The notes under the pieces are model-generated. The model ran no database searches and was not told where the DNA came from. It saw only the letters and a list, made by a program, of their open reading frames with translations. From CAYSXY01 sp964435165 (lineage in GTDB: Bacteria; Pseudomonadota; Alphaproteobacteria; Rickettsiales; RI-342): DNA of 39,149 nucleotides. The stretch covers positions 1-39,149 of the forward strand of contig CAYSXY010000016.1 in NCBI GenBank assembly GCA_964435165.1, written 5' to 3'. The translations under genes and the position numbers were made by a program. Shown here piece by piece: positions 25,815 to 34,176 of this stretch (position 1 is its first letter; each line of letters starts with the position of its first letter).

Positions 25815-26675
25815 TTAACGCAGCAGCCACAAGGTAACGGCAAACCAGATGATGCCATTGACAAAAAACAGGCGATCACGAAACAGTGCGCGCTCCGGCT
25901 CGCCACTTTTACCATCCACATAGACAATCTGCAGGTAGCGGAACAAGCCAAATGCGACGAAAGCGACTGTGTAGACCAATTCGGTCTTATTGAGCAATCG
26001 GGCTGTCTCCACCGTATAGAGCGAATAGCATAACAGCGTCGCCCCACAGGAAATACTCATCAGCCGGTCGAGCAAGGCCCGGTTATAACGCCGCAAACTA
26101 TGGCGTGATTTGCTGTAATTACGAATGCTAAGTTCGTTATAGCGCTTACCGAAGCCAAGAAAGAGCGATACCAGAAATGTTGTGAGAATAATCCATGGCG
26201 ACGTCACCACATCAATGGCCGTGGCCCCCATTTCAACGCGTAACACGAAACCGGCGGCAATCACCACTACATCCAGCACCGCCACATGCTTGAGCCAAAG
26301 GCTGTAGGCAATCATCAACAGGCTGTAAATCAGCATGACAACCAGACAGCCTATTGGTAACAGCATACCAAGTGAAAAGGCGCCACCGAGCAACAAAAAG
26401 CCAAAAATGATTGCGCTGGGAATACTGACCAACCCACTCGCCAATGGTCGGTATTTTTTTTTCGGATGCATGCGATCTTCGTCAATATCGAGTAGATCAT
26501 TCAGAATATAGACAGCACTGGACAGAAACATGAAGCAGGCCACGGCCACAACAGACGCGGCAATGGCATCAATATCAGTAAAGCGAAACGCAAAACAGAG
26601 CGGCGCCAGAATAAAGACATTTTTGACCCATTGCCGAGGCCGCAAGAGTGATAACACGGCAATAGCTTGGTTCAT
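25815..26675 (-). CDS. Decaprenyl-phosphate phosphoribosyltransferase (UbiA superfamily)
   Basis: A polytopic UbiA-type prenyltransferase of about 286 residues with 8-9 membrane spans. The N terminus LLRPRQWVKNVFILAPL and the metal/prenyl-phosphate motif ILNDLLDIDEDRMHPKKKYR match the Rv3806c/NoeC-type subgroup. That subgroup transfers phosphoribose from PRPP to decaprenyl phosphate, the first committed step towards decaprenyl-phosphoryl-arabinose. ATG 26675 gives a family-like N terminus; a TTG at 26693 would add six residues. The operon with DprE2- and DprE1-like genes immediately upstream on the same strand makes this specific role much more likely than quinone or haem prenylation. Confidence 0.88.
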   Translation of the reverse strand: MNQAIAVLSLLRPRQWVKNVFILAPLCFAFRFTDIDAIAASVVAVACFMFLSSAVYILNDLLDIDEDRMHPKKKYRPLASGLVSIPSAIIFGFLLLGGAFSLGMLLPIGCLVVMLIYSLLMIAYSLWLKHVAVLDVVVIAAGFVLRVEMGATAIDVVTSPWIILTTFLVSLFLGFGKRYNELSIRNYSKSRHSLRRYNRALLDRLMSISCGATLLCYSLYTVETARLLNKTELVYTVAFVAFGLFRYLQIVYVDGKSGEPERALFRDRLFFVNGIIWFAVTLWLLR

Positions 26676-26750
26676 ACGGTTATCGTTCGTCAAATGCTTA
26701 CGTCACACTATCGTTATTATCATTGCATATTCTGCAAACATGCGTGTGAA

Positions 26751-27479
26751 TTATAGGCGCATTTTCTTAAAGAGTCGTTCAGGGATATGACGAATTATCA
26801 GCATGATAATACGCCAGATTGCGGGCACATAGAGGCAATCACGCTTCTTCTCCAGCGCGTGAATGATGGCAGCGGCGACCGCTTCGCGATCTGCGATGAG
26901 CCGACTTTGCATCCCATAGGTCATTGGCGTATCGATGAAGCCGGGCTTGACCGTCATCACATGCACGGTGGAGGCGGCATAGCGGTGTCGCGTACCATCC
27001 GCAAACAATGCCAGCCCTCCTTTACTGCTGCCATAGAGATAATTGCTTTGACGACCGCGATCTCCCGCCACACTCCCAACCACGGCAACGGCGCCGCCAT
27101 CACGCTGTTCCATCTGCTGCGCCAGAATGGCTAAATATCCGGCCGGCCCGCTAAAATTTACCGAAATCATGCGCACAATCTCGGCAGGTTCGTCGCGAGC
27201 ATTCGTCTGTCCCATATCACCGGCCAGGAGGTAGGCACGGTCAATCTCCGGTGCAATGGCCGCACCGTCAATCGGTCTGGACAGATCGCACACCGATAAG
27301 CTGACCTCAACCTCATAACGCAACCGTAAATCTTCCGCCATGCGCTCCAGCGCTTCTGAATCGCGCCCAACCAGCATCAAGCGGTCACCACGTGCCGCCA
27401 ACTGCCGACAAAGAGCCTGTCCCAACGACGATGTCGCCCCTAACACCAGACTGTAATGCGCGGCAGGTGTATCCGTCAT
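26751..27479 (-). CDS. dprE2: DprE2-like short-chain dehydrogenase
   Basis: A cytoplasmic SDR of 242 residues. The Rossmann motif GATSSLGQALCRQLA and the catalytic YLYGSSKGG (Tyr-x3-Lys) are clear. In mycobacteria DprE2 reduces the 2-keto intermediate made by DprE1, completing epimerisation of decaprenyl-phosphoryl-ribose to decaprenyl-phosphoryl-arabinose. The ATG at 27479 overlaps the dprE1-like stop as ATGA, so translation is coupled; the frame extends further upstream but that is antisense to the evident start. The C-terminal 20 residues are hydrophobic then basic (IIMLIIRHIPERLFKKM). Assignment rests on SDR motifs plus operon context. Confidence 0.85.
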   Translation of the reverse strand: MTDTPAAHYSLVLGATSSLGQALCRQLAARGDRLMLVGRDSEALERMAEDLRLRYEVEVSLSVCDLSRPIDGAAIAPEIDRAYLLAGDMGQTNARDEPAEIVRMISVNFSGPAGYLAILAQQMEQRDGGAVAVVGSVAGDRGRQSNYLYGSSKGGLALFADGTRHRYAASTVHVMTVKPGFIDTPMTYGMQSRLIADREAVAAAIIHALEKKRDCLYVPAIWRIIMLIIRHIPERLFKKMRL

Positions 27480-28873
27480 GATACATCTCGAAACTGAAGC
27501 CTTTGAGCCATCTGCGAGTGCATGAGACGATCCGGATCCACCTGTTGCAGCACCGCGCGCCATCGCGGCAGACTATCGCTATATATCTTTGCAAACTGAT
27601 CGGTCGTCAGCAACGCATCCTTGGCCAGATAGACCCGGCCTCCAAAGGCACTGACGCGATCATGCAGTTGATTGATCAAGCCACGTGCGGCATTCGTGGC
27701 CGGAAAGTCCAGTGCCAGGCTGAATCCCGCATCCGGAAATGACATCATACCCTCACGCGCCCCATGATATTTAATCACGGCCAGATAGGACAAAAAGCCT
27801 TCTTGTTGAATGACCTGTAACATATCCGCCATGTGGGATTCCTGTTTGTCGCCATCCGGAAACAGACATTGAAACTGATAAAAACCCTTCCGCCCATACA
27901 AACGATACCAATGCTGGATGCTGTCTAACGGATGGAAGAAATGCTGTAATCCTGTCACAGTCTCCAGAGATTCTTCCGTGTACCGGCCAAACCGATATTT
28001 GTTATAACATGCCATACTATGGCGGTTAAGCACCCAGCCCGGCATCCAGCGTGGAACGGAAAAGCGCACCGTTGGCGGATGATAATAAGATAATGCCATA
28101 TCTGTCTCGCCACACTGCTCCATATGGGATGCCGCCTCAAAGACGCCGCGACCTAAATGCTGATCCACACCCGTGTGATCAATCCAGCCCACCATATAGT
28201 CGGCGCGTGACGCATGCTCACGAAACGCCTGACACATGGAGGACAAGTCCGGCACACGCATGGTGCGTGTTTTCATCGCCAGTGTTTGAATCGGACGTAA
28301 TTTAAGTGAGACAGACAAAATAATGCCGGTCATGCCCATACCTCCGGCTGTCGCCCAAAACAGGTCGGCATATTGCGTGCTGCTGCATTCAACAATCTCA
28401 CCGCCTGGTAATTGCAGCTCCAACGAGGTGATATGCCGGGCAATATCGCCATCACGCCAATGGTTTTTGCCATGAACATTGGCCGCAATGGCGCCGCCCA
28501 ATGACACATACCGCGTTCCCGGCAATACGGGCACCAACCAGCCACGCGGTACAAACACATCCATCAACTCGCCCAGTGTCACCCCGGCCTCCGCCCTGAT
28601 GATCCCTTGCGACGCATCCCACTCCAGCAATCGGTCACACCGAGCAAGCGAAACAACACCACTATCATTCATCGCCGCATCGCCATACGCGCGCCCTGAG
28701 CCTCGCGCAATCGCCGTTGCATCCGCATGAGGCAGATGCGCAACCACTGGCCGACATTCCCGCACCTCTTCCGGCCGATAGACGGGACACGCTATCGCCT
28801 GATCATGTCCCCAGCCAGACAAGTGCTCCTGCCGTGTACGCAATACAAGTGGGTATGCGGTTTCAGGCTCCAT
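27476..28873 (-). CDS. dprE1: DprE1-like decaprenylphosphoryl-ribose oxidase (FAD)
   Basis: An FAD-linked oxidase of 465 residues of the VAO/DprE1 type, oxidising the 2'-OH of decaprenyl-phosphoryl-ribose. FAD-binding motifs are AIARGSGRAYGDAAMNDSG and LPGTRYVSLGGAIAANVHGK followed by NH. The C-terminal substrate region GFSLALDFPATNAARGLINQ, then GGRVYLAKDAL, aligns collinearly with mycobacterial DprE1; the active-site Lys is Lys418 here as in Mycobacterium tuberculosis. Residue 387, Cys in that species and the target of benzothiazinones, is Ala here. The ATG start gives MEPETAYPL. The gene is first of the three-gene minus-strand operon and divergent from the membrane protein at 28999. Confidence 0.9.
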   Translation of the reverse strand: MEPETAYPLVLRTRQEHLSGWGHDQAIACPVYRPEEVRECRPVVAHLPHADATAIARGSGRAYGDAAMNDSGVVSLARCDRLLEWDASQGIIRAEAGVTLGELMDVFVPRGWLVPVLPGTRYVSLGGAIAANVHGKNHWRDGDIARHITSLELQLPGGEIVECSSTQYADLFWATAGGMGMTGIILSVSLKLRPIQTLAMKTRTMRVPDLSSMCQAFREHASRADYMVGWIDHTGVDQHLGRGVFEAASHMEQCGETDMALSYYHPPTVRFSVPRWMPGWVLNRHSMACYNKYRFGRYTEESLETVTGLQHFFHPLDSIQHWYRLYGRKGFYQFQCLFPDGDKQESHMADMLQVIQQEGFLSYLAVIKYHGAREGMMSFPDAGFSLALDFPATNAARGLINQLHDRVSAFGGRVYLAKDALLTTDQFAKIYSDSLPRWRAVLQQVDPDRLMHSQMAQRLQFRDVS

Positions 28874-28998
28874 GCCGAGCGATTCCTTTGTTCGATATTT
28901 ACGTATTCTGCATCAAGTCTATTGGAGTGACTGAGTAAAACAGATTGATTACGGAAGGTTTAACAGTTTTTTCACCATTCACGCGGCTGTTACATTCT

Positions 28999-31452
28999 AT
29001 GCCCACGCCATCTCATCCCCCCCTACTCTCATCGCGCGATCGCTTCGGCTGGCGAATCATCAGCCTGCTGACCATTGTTGCCCTGCTGGGGTTCAATATC
29101 CCCTGGCGTGCCGAGATAGCAGTGGATGACGATTTAGACGCCTCATGGATCCTGGTGCTGCATCATGCGGTGGCACATGGCTGGCACTGGGGCCATGACA
29201 TTGTCTGGCATTACGGGCCTTTTGGCTTTCTCTATGGCGGCTATTACCACCCCGATACCTATTATCAGCTGCTGCTGTTCAGAGGCCTTCTCAATATGAT
29301 TGCCGCTCTCGGCATTCTGCGTCTGGCACTTCACACTGCCATTAATCCGGTGATGCCGTTAGCCGCCGCCTTTATTATCACCTCAGCCAGCGATGTTTTT
29401 TTTCTGACCTTTCCCTTATTGCTCTGGCTGCATTACCTGTTTATTGACACAAAGCTCCGTTCGCCACTTTTCTGGCTGCTTCTGGGTTGCTGCAGCCTGG
29501 TGAGTCTGGTCAAAATCAGCTACCTGCTCACTGCCGTCGCGATGCTCGGTGCGCTGACCCTTCACCGGCTGATGGCTCGCCTGCCGCTCGCCCTGCTGCC
29601 AGTGAGTCTCTACAGTGTGATAACCATTGGCATCTGGCTAATTGCCGGGCAACCTCTCACCACATTCGATGATTTTATCCATTATGCGCTAGAGTTGGGG
29701 TCCGGGTTTACCACCATGGCCGGCTATGAACGTAGCCCATTCTTTCTGTTGCTCTTTATGGCTATCCTGCTCAGTTGGATAGCCGTGATGGTTGCCGCCA
29801 TATCGCATCAGGCGTCACATGACTCCATCATTATTCTATGCGGGGGTATCGGCTGGTTGCTGATTCTCATCAAGCTGGGATTTGTACAGGATAACGACCA
29901 CCATGTATTACAGGCCATTGCCTGCCTTCTGCTACTGATTATCCTCTCCAAAGACCTGGTCTGGCCTTATTGCCAGTCGCGTCTGGCAAAAAGCGCGTTC
30001 ATCGCCAGCTTAGGAGGATTACTGCTGGTAGCAGCCAATGATGCGCTCCACAGCCCGGATGAATGGCAGCAGATTTTGGCACTATTTGAGCCATCGGCTG
30101 ATATCATATCTGATAAAGTAGCATCGGCTCATACATCATTATCCACGGAAAAACGTTATCAAGCGTGGCAGGCGGCATTACGTGCAAATCATCCACTCAA
30201 TCCATCCGGTCACCATGGCACGGCAGATTTGATCAGCTACAATCAATCAGTGCTGCTGGCCCACCCGGCTTTCGATTATTCGCCCCGTCCAGTCTTTCAA
30301 AGTTATCATGCCTACACACCGGCGCTGGCATCGCTCAACCAGGCTCATCTCGAGCAGGCAGACGCACCCGATCATCTTTTCATGACCAGCAGCCCGATGC
30401 GCGGACGCTACCCAACTCTGGACGATGCGGCACTCTACCCTCTGCTATTCAGCCATTACCACATTGTTGATATCCTGCCGGGCTACCTTCATTGGCAACG
30501 ACGCGACACATCACTGCCGCTATCCCCCACATTACAGGAGGCGCGACGCACAAGATTAAACACCCCCATCACCATGCCTGAAGCGGCAGCACATAGCATT
30601 ATCTGGGCAGAAATAGAAATGCAGCCATCCACATGGCACGCGCTACTTTCTCTCGTTTTCAGACCTCCGCCGGTCTGGATCGATGTCACACTGGCCTCCG
30701 GTTACCAGCGCCGGGATCGCTTCATCCCTGCGATTGCTGGCGAAGGCTGGTTGCTCTCACCGCTGATCGACAATCACCTCCAACTGGCCGCGCTCACAAA
30801 CCAGCATCAGCAAGCCATCATTTCAAATAATCGCCTGTCCACCTTCCAAATAACCACCAAAGAGCAAACAAGTGCCGGATTGCCATTATGGAATCCGGAG
30901 ATCACTGTACATTTCTATCAGCTCCCTGTACCAGCCATACAGGCCGACTGGCCACGCTTAGAGGCGTTAATGCCCTATCTCAACCTCTCGCTGGCACCCG
31001 GACCCGGACCCGTCTCACCGCCACGATATATGATTGATCAACATATCGCCATCGACAATGCAGCGCAGGGCACGGCGATCACCATACGTGATGACGCACA
31101 CCTCCGGCATCAATGGCCTGTTCAGTGTAACAGTCTGTCATTACAGATCGGGCGTTTTTCCTTTCGGCCAGAAGAAAGACAAACACAAGCTCCGGTGCGC
31201 TTTACCGTTCGCGGCATGATGGCGGATGGATCGCAGACATCATTATATTCACAGGAGATCGCCGCCGAGAATATGACGCCACAATCCGTCACCATTACCC
31301 CTGATCTCATGCCTCGGGCCATAGACATCATGGTTGATCCTCACGCAGAAACAGGGTTGGGGCAGAGCTGGATGTACCTCCATCAGGTGAAATGGTCGCC
31401 GGAAAACTGCGATAAACACGGGTTAATAATGCCATACAACACGCCTGGGTAG
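28999..31452 (+). CDS. Large GT-C-like integral membrane protein, candidate arabinosyltransferase
   Basis: An 817-residue protein from ATG 28999; a TTG at 28945 would add 18. The N-terminal half has about ten hydrophobic spans. The first loop carries EIAVDDDLDASW and then WHYGPFGFLYGGYYHP, a pattern I associate with GT-C glycosyltransferases, where an acidic pair in loop one is catalytic. FVQDNDHHVLQA occurs near residue 300. From about residue 350 the protein is soluble, presumably periplasmic and beta-rich, with Trp/Pro-rich stretches. Membrane GT-C domain plus large C-terminal domain is the layout of mycobacterial EmbA/B/C. Divergent placement next to the DPA genes suggests it uses that donor. 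No sequence-level family assignment is claimed. Confidence 0.65.
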   Translation: MPTPSHPPLLSSRDRFGWRIISLLTIVALLGFNIPWRAEIAVDDDLDASWILVLHHAVAHGWHWGHDIVWHYGPFGFLYGGYYHPDTYYQLLLFRGLLNMIAALGILRLALHTAINPVMPLAAAFIITSASDVFFLTFPLLLWLHYLFIDTKLRSPLFWLLLGCCSLVSLVKISYLLTAVAMLGALTLHRLMARLPLALLPVSLYSVITIGIWLIAGQPLTTFDDFIHYALELGSGFTTMAGYERSPFFLLLFMAILLSWIAVMVAAISHQASHDSIIILCGGIGWLLILIKLGFVQDNDHHVLQAIACLLLLIILSKDLVWPYCQSRLAKSAFIASLGGLLLVAANDALHSPDEWQQILALFEPSADIISDKVASAHTSLSTEKRYQAWQAALRANHPLNPSGHHGTADLISYNQSVLLAHPAFDYSPRPVFQSYHAYTPALASLNQAHLEQADAPDHLFMTSSPMRGRYPTLDDAALYPLLFSHYHIVDILPGYLHWQRRDTSLPLSPTLQEARRTRLNTPITMPEAAAHSIIWAEIEMQPSTWHALLSLVFRPPPVWIDVTLASGYQRRDRFIPAIAGEGWLLSPLIDNHLQLAALTNQHQQAIISNNRLSTFQITTKEQTSAGLPLWNPEITVHFYQLPVPAIQADWPRLEALMPYLNLSLAPGPGPVSPPRYMIDQHIAIDNAAQGTAITIRDDAHLRHQWPVQCNSLSLQIGRFSFRPEERQTQAPVRFTVRGMMADGSQTSLYSQEIAAENMTPQSVTITPDLMPRAIDIMVDPHAETGLGQSWMYLHQVKWSPENCDKHGLIMPYNTPG

Positions 31453-31611
31453 CAAAAAAACTTCAGCCACACCAAAATACAAGCCTGTGATAAAAAAAGG
31501 ACTGGTGTTACGGCATATTATCCTATATGGTGTGTTGTGTAGTGAGCACCTACTACATTATGTTGTTTGTAGTTGCGATAGCAGTAGCGCAGACTTGCAA
31601 AGGGGGAGAGC

Positions 31612-32364
31612 ATGTTTCGGCGCCGAGACCTAGATGATGCAGACATGCCAGTAGATGCCGGGCCTATGACCAATGCGTCACCCGCCAATACTCATCACGG
31701 CTCCACGTCTCTGCCTGATATGGCGGGGCCGCAATCGTATGAGAATATAGCGGATACGCATGATCCAGCGCCTTCTTTATCTTCCGACATGCCGGGTGAA
31801 CCAGCTGAAACACCCAGCCCTTCCCCTTTCTCTTTGCCACACACACCATCCTCAACCGCGGAGACTTCACCCATGTTTGATAGTAACAGGTCTGCCTCAT
31901 CCAATGAATTTGTCACATCGGATAATGGATCAAAACGCACACTTGCTGTTGGATTGGAAACATTCCTTAAAGGCGAGATTTCCAATTGTGATCGCGTGGT
32001 GATCGAAGGTGGCGTCGATGCCGTGATGGGCGACGTTCAGTCGCTTGAAATTGCCGCCTCCGGTTCCTTCACCGGATCGGCCACCGTCCAAAACGCTGAA
32101 ATAAGCGGCACATTTGAAGGTGACCTTATTGTCGGCAATCGTCTGGTCATTCATTCAACCGGCCGCGTCACCGGCAAAGTCAGCTATGGCGAGATTGAAG
32201 TGAAACGCGGCGGCAAGCTACTGGGCGAAATCACCTGCAACGACCAGGCTGTCTCACAGACAGATAGCGGCTTTTCCAGCTTTGCTAACAACAACGATAC
32301 ATCGAACAAAAAAGTGGTTGATGATGCCAGCATCGCGCCAATGCCGGTAGCCGAAGCAGTCTAA
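31612..32364 (+). CDS. Bactofilin family cytoskeletal protein
   Basis: A polymer-forming protein of 250 residues. Residues 1-105 are a Ser/Pro/Asp-rich disordered extension. The bactofilin beta-helix follows (LKGEISNCDRVVIEGGVDAV, AEISGTFEGDLIVGNRLVIH, TGRVTGKVSYGEIEVKRGGK), and then a short disordered tail. Bactofilins assemble nucleotide-free filaments at the membrane, scaffolding cell-wall or stalk synthesis. The N-terminal extension is longer than in typical 150-180 residue bactofilins. AAGGGGGAGAG is a strong ribosome-binding site before the ATG. It is monocistronic, closed by the terminator at 32393-32427. Confidence 0.93.
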   Translation: MFRRRDLDDADMPVDAGPMTNASPANTHHGSTSLPDMAGPQSYENIADTHDPAPSLSSDMPGEPAETPSPSPFSLPHTPSSTAETSPMFDSNRSASSNEFVTSDNGSKRTLAVGLETFLKGEISNCDRVVIEGGVDAVMGDVQSLEIAASGSFTGSATVQNAEISGTFEGDLIVGNRLVIHSTGRVTGKVSYGEIEVKRGGKLLGEITCNDQAVSQTDSGFSSFANNNDTSNKKVVDDASIAPMPVAEAV

Positions 32365-32392
32365 CCCTCCTCATTATATTATTCAGTATATG

Positions 32393-32427
32393 CCCTGCCT
32401 TCTCGTCCATGAAGGCGGGGTTTTTTT
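32393..32427 (+). terminator. Rho-independent terminator after bactofilin gene
   Basis: The stem ccctgcctt / aaggcgggg (one mismatch/bulge) with a 10-base loop is followed by seven T. It lies 28 bases after the bactofilin stop and overlaps the last bases of convergent nth. Confidence 0.85.
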
Positions 32428-33055
32428 ATCGCTGTACGGAAGGACAATATTCAGCCACCGGACATCGATCACACGCTGGCTTACGCGCCTTACAGATATA
32501 TCGCCCATGCAGGATCAACCAATGATGCGCATGCGTCATCCACCGCGACGGAATAGCACTCACCAGTTCTTTCTCTACTGCCTCGGGTGTTTTGCCATGC
32601 GCTAAGCCAAGCCGATGTGCCACGCGGAATACATGTGTGTCCACCGGCATGGTTGGCTGGCCAAACGCACAATTCAGCACAACATTTGCCGTTTTTCGCC
32701 CCACGCCCGGCAAGCGCATCAACGCATCTCGGTCATCTGGCACTTCGCTGCGATACTCTTCAACCAACATGCGGCTCAAGCCAATCACATGTTTGGCTTT
32801 ATTCTTGTAGAGCCCGATTGTTTTGATCGCATCACGCAGCCCTGCTTCACCTAACGCCAGCATCTGTTGCGGCGTTTGCACGTGCGAAAAAAGGGGACGC
32901 GTCGCTTTATTGACTCCCGCATCGGTTGATTGCGCCGACAATACCACCGCAACCAGCAATGTGTAATGATTTACGTAGTAAAGCTCAGTTTCCGGGGACG
33001 AGTTCTGTGCGGCTAAAGCAGCAAAGATGCTATTTATGCGTGCATTGCTATCCAT
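32426..33055 (-). CDS. nth: Endonuclease III (bifunctional DNA glycosylase/AP lyase)
   Basis: Base-excision-repair glycosylase for oxidised pyrimidines. The helix-hairpin-helix motif LPGVGRKTANVVLN contains the catalytic Lys, and VDTHVFRVAHRLGL the catalytic Asp. The C-terminal [4Fe-4S] ligands are in C-x6-C-x2-C-x5-C spacing (CKARKPACDRCPVAEYC). ATG 33055 (MDSNARINSIF) gives 209 residues, close to the 211 of the E. coli enzyme; an upstream TTG at 33103 adds 16 residues without support. The gene is convergent with the bactofilin gene and divergent from the phasin gene. Confidence 0.95.
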   Translation of the reverse strand: MDSNARINSIFAALAAQNSSPETELYYVNHYTLLVAVVLSAQSTDAGVNKATRPLFSHVQTPQQMLALGEAGLRDAIKTIGLYKNKAKHVIGLSRMLVEEYRSEVPDDRDALMRLPGVGRKTANVVLNCAFGQPTMPVDTHVFRVAHRLGLAHGKTPEAVEKELVSAIPSRWMTHAHHWLILHGRYICKARKPACDRCPVAEYCPSVQR

Positions 33056-33087
33056 ATATAATTTTTTGTGCGGCGCACAAAAAGCAC

Positions 33088-33115
33088 TTGACTTCCTGCG
33101 CAAACTCTCTATGAC
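33088..33115 (+). promoter_or_regulatory. Predicted promoter for phasin gene
   Basis: TTGACT (33088-33093), a 16-base spacer and TATGAC (33110-33115) form a sigma70-type match 58 bases before the phasin ATG. Confidence 0.5.
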
Positions 33116-33172
33116 TCTATGCTAGCTGGCCAAGGCCAATTAAATAAATGACGATATTAGCAGAGGTTCATC

Positions 33173-33598
33173 ATGACGACGAGCAAAACAAAAAACTACG
33201 CCGATTTTATGAAATCATTTTCCGATTTCACTGTACCGGCGATGGATTTCAATTCTTTCTTCGCGCTGCAACGCCGTAATATTGAGGCATTCTCGGCAGC
33301 CAACCAGGTGGTAAGCGAAGGTGTGCAGGCTATTTCGCGCCGCCAGGCTGAAATCATGCAGGCACAAATCGAAGATATGCTGAAAACGGCACGTGAAGTG
33401 CTTTCTTCCGGCTCACCGGAAGCCAGTGCCACCAAGCAGGCAGATTATGCCAAAGCACTACTGGAGCAAAGCATGGTCTATGCACGCGAGATTGCTGAAA
33501 TGGCCTCCAAATCCAATGTCGAAGCTCTGGACATCATCAACAAGCGCGTTGTTGATTCGCTGGAAGACTTCAACGGCCTGGTGAAAAAAGCAGCATAA
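33173..33598 (+). CDS. Phasin family protein
   Basis: A 141-residue, mostly helical amphipathic protein of the Phasin_2 type. The core reads FFALQRRNIEAFSAANQVVS, then EGVQAISRRQAEIMQAQIED, with heptad-like Ala/Glu/Lys content to the end. Phasins coat polyhydroxyalkanoate granules and control their number and size, although some members lack any granule role. No PHA synthase is in the window. It is monocistronic, with its own promoter and a strong terminator at 33625. Confidence 0.92.
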   Translation: MTTSKTKNYADFMKSFSDFTVPAMDFNSFFALQRRNIEAFSAANQVVSEGVQAISRRQAEIMQAQIEDMLKTAREVLSSGSPEASATKQADYAKALLEQSMVYAREIAEMASKSNVEALDIINKRVVDSLEDFNGLVKKAA

Positions 33599-33624
33599 TA
33601 TTGCTATTTACCAAGACGTCAAAA

Positions 33625-33653
33625 GGCGCAGCCAAATGGTTGCGCCTTTTTTT
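33625..33653 (+). terminator. Rho-independent terminator after phasin gene
   Basis: ggcgcagcc-aaat-ggttgcgcc (one G-T pair) followed by seven T, starting 26 bases after the phasin stop codon. Confidence 0.92.
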
Positions 33654-33673
33654 ATTCAGGATGATCAGAGCGT

Positions 33674-33702
33674 TTGACATTCCGCCCGTTGATTCCTATA
33701 AC
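33674..33702 (+). promoter_or_regulatory. Strong predicted promoter for tRNA-Ile/tRNA-Ala
   Basis: A consensus TTGACA (33674-33679), a 17-base spacer and TATAAC (33697-33702) lie 25 bases before the tRNA-Ile 5' end. This is the best sigma70-type match in the window and shows the tRNA pair is independently transcribed. Confidence 0.8.
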
Positions 33703-33727
33703 CATCCTCCGTTTTGCAAGACCCAAT

Positions 33728-33804
33728 GGGTTTGTAGCTCAGCTGGTTAGAGCACACGCCTGATAAGCGTGAGGTCGGTGGTTCGAGTCCACCCAAGCCC
33801 ACCA
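33728..33804 (+). tRNA. tRNA-Ile (anticodon GAT)
   Basis: The acceptor stem GGGTTTG/CAAGCCC, the D-arm AGCTCAGCTGG, anticodon stem CACGC/GCGTG with loop CTGATAA (anticodon GAT) and T loop TTCGAGT form a complete tRNA with encoded CCA. It normally accompanies tRNA-Ala(TGC) in 16S-23S spacers, but no rRNA flanks it here. Confidence 0.97.
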
Positions 33805-33821
33805 TTGCAAAACCATTTTGT

Positions 33822-33897
33822 GGGGCCATAGCTCAGCTGGGAGAGCGCCTGCTTTGCACGCAGGAGGTCGTCGGTTCGATCCCGTCTGGCTCCACCA
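33822..33897 (+). tRNA. tRNA-Ala (anticodon TGC)
   Basis: The acceptor stem GGGGCCA/TGGCTCC has one G-T pair. The D-arm is present, the anticodon stem CCTGC/GCAGG encloses loop TTTGCAC (anticodon TGC), and the T loop is TTCGATC. Discriminator A and CCA are encoded. It lies 17 bases after tRNA-Ile and is cotranscribed with it. Confidence 0.97.
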
Positions 33898-33935
33898 CTT
33901 AAAAAGCCCGGCATGAGCCGGGCTTTTTAAGTGGT
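33894..33935. terminator. Bidirectional-type terminator with 19-bp perfect stem
   Basis: The arms 33894-33912 and 33917-33935 are perfectly complementary around ATGA, with a GC core and A5/T5 flanks. The 5' arm includes the ACCA end of tRNA-Ala. It ends the tRNA pair transcript. Confidence 0.85.
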
Positions 33936-33953
33936 AGTGTCACACGATTATAT

Positions 33954-34045
33954 ACCGACGAAGTCGGTTCACTCGACATGGGATGCGAAGCATAACCATG
34001 CGAGGACGAGGCAGGAGCATCGCTCCGAGTCGCCCCTTGAGGGCG
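33954..34045. repeat. Cluster of short hairpins in noncoding DNA
   Basis: Within the 241-base gap before the prepilin gene there are three short perfect hairpins: accga-cgaag-tcggt (33954-33968), ggagc-atc-gctcc (ending 34026) and cgccc-cttga-gggcg (ending 34045). The DNA is GC-rich and noncoding in appearance, although an open frame runs through it. Confidence 0.35.
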
Positions 34046-34176
34046 AGCGAGCGTTAAAACGGCGCGAGTCAATCCCAATCGACCTGATTGTAAAACGCCC
34101 CAGATATACTGACATCACAAAAACATTGAGAAACCCGCTCCCGGCAGCTATGAAAAACAAAGCAAGGGAGGATGCA

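Noticed and set aside
33931..34176. Upstream extension of the prepilin reading frame
   Set aside because: Translation is low complexity and contains the hairpin cluster; AGGGAGG before ATG 34177 and the prepilin leader fix the start downstream.
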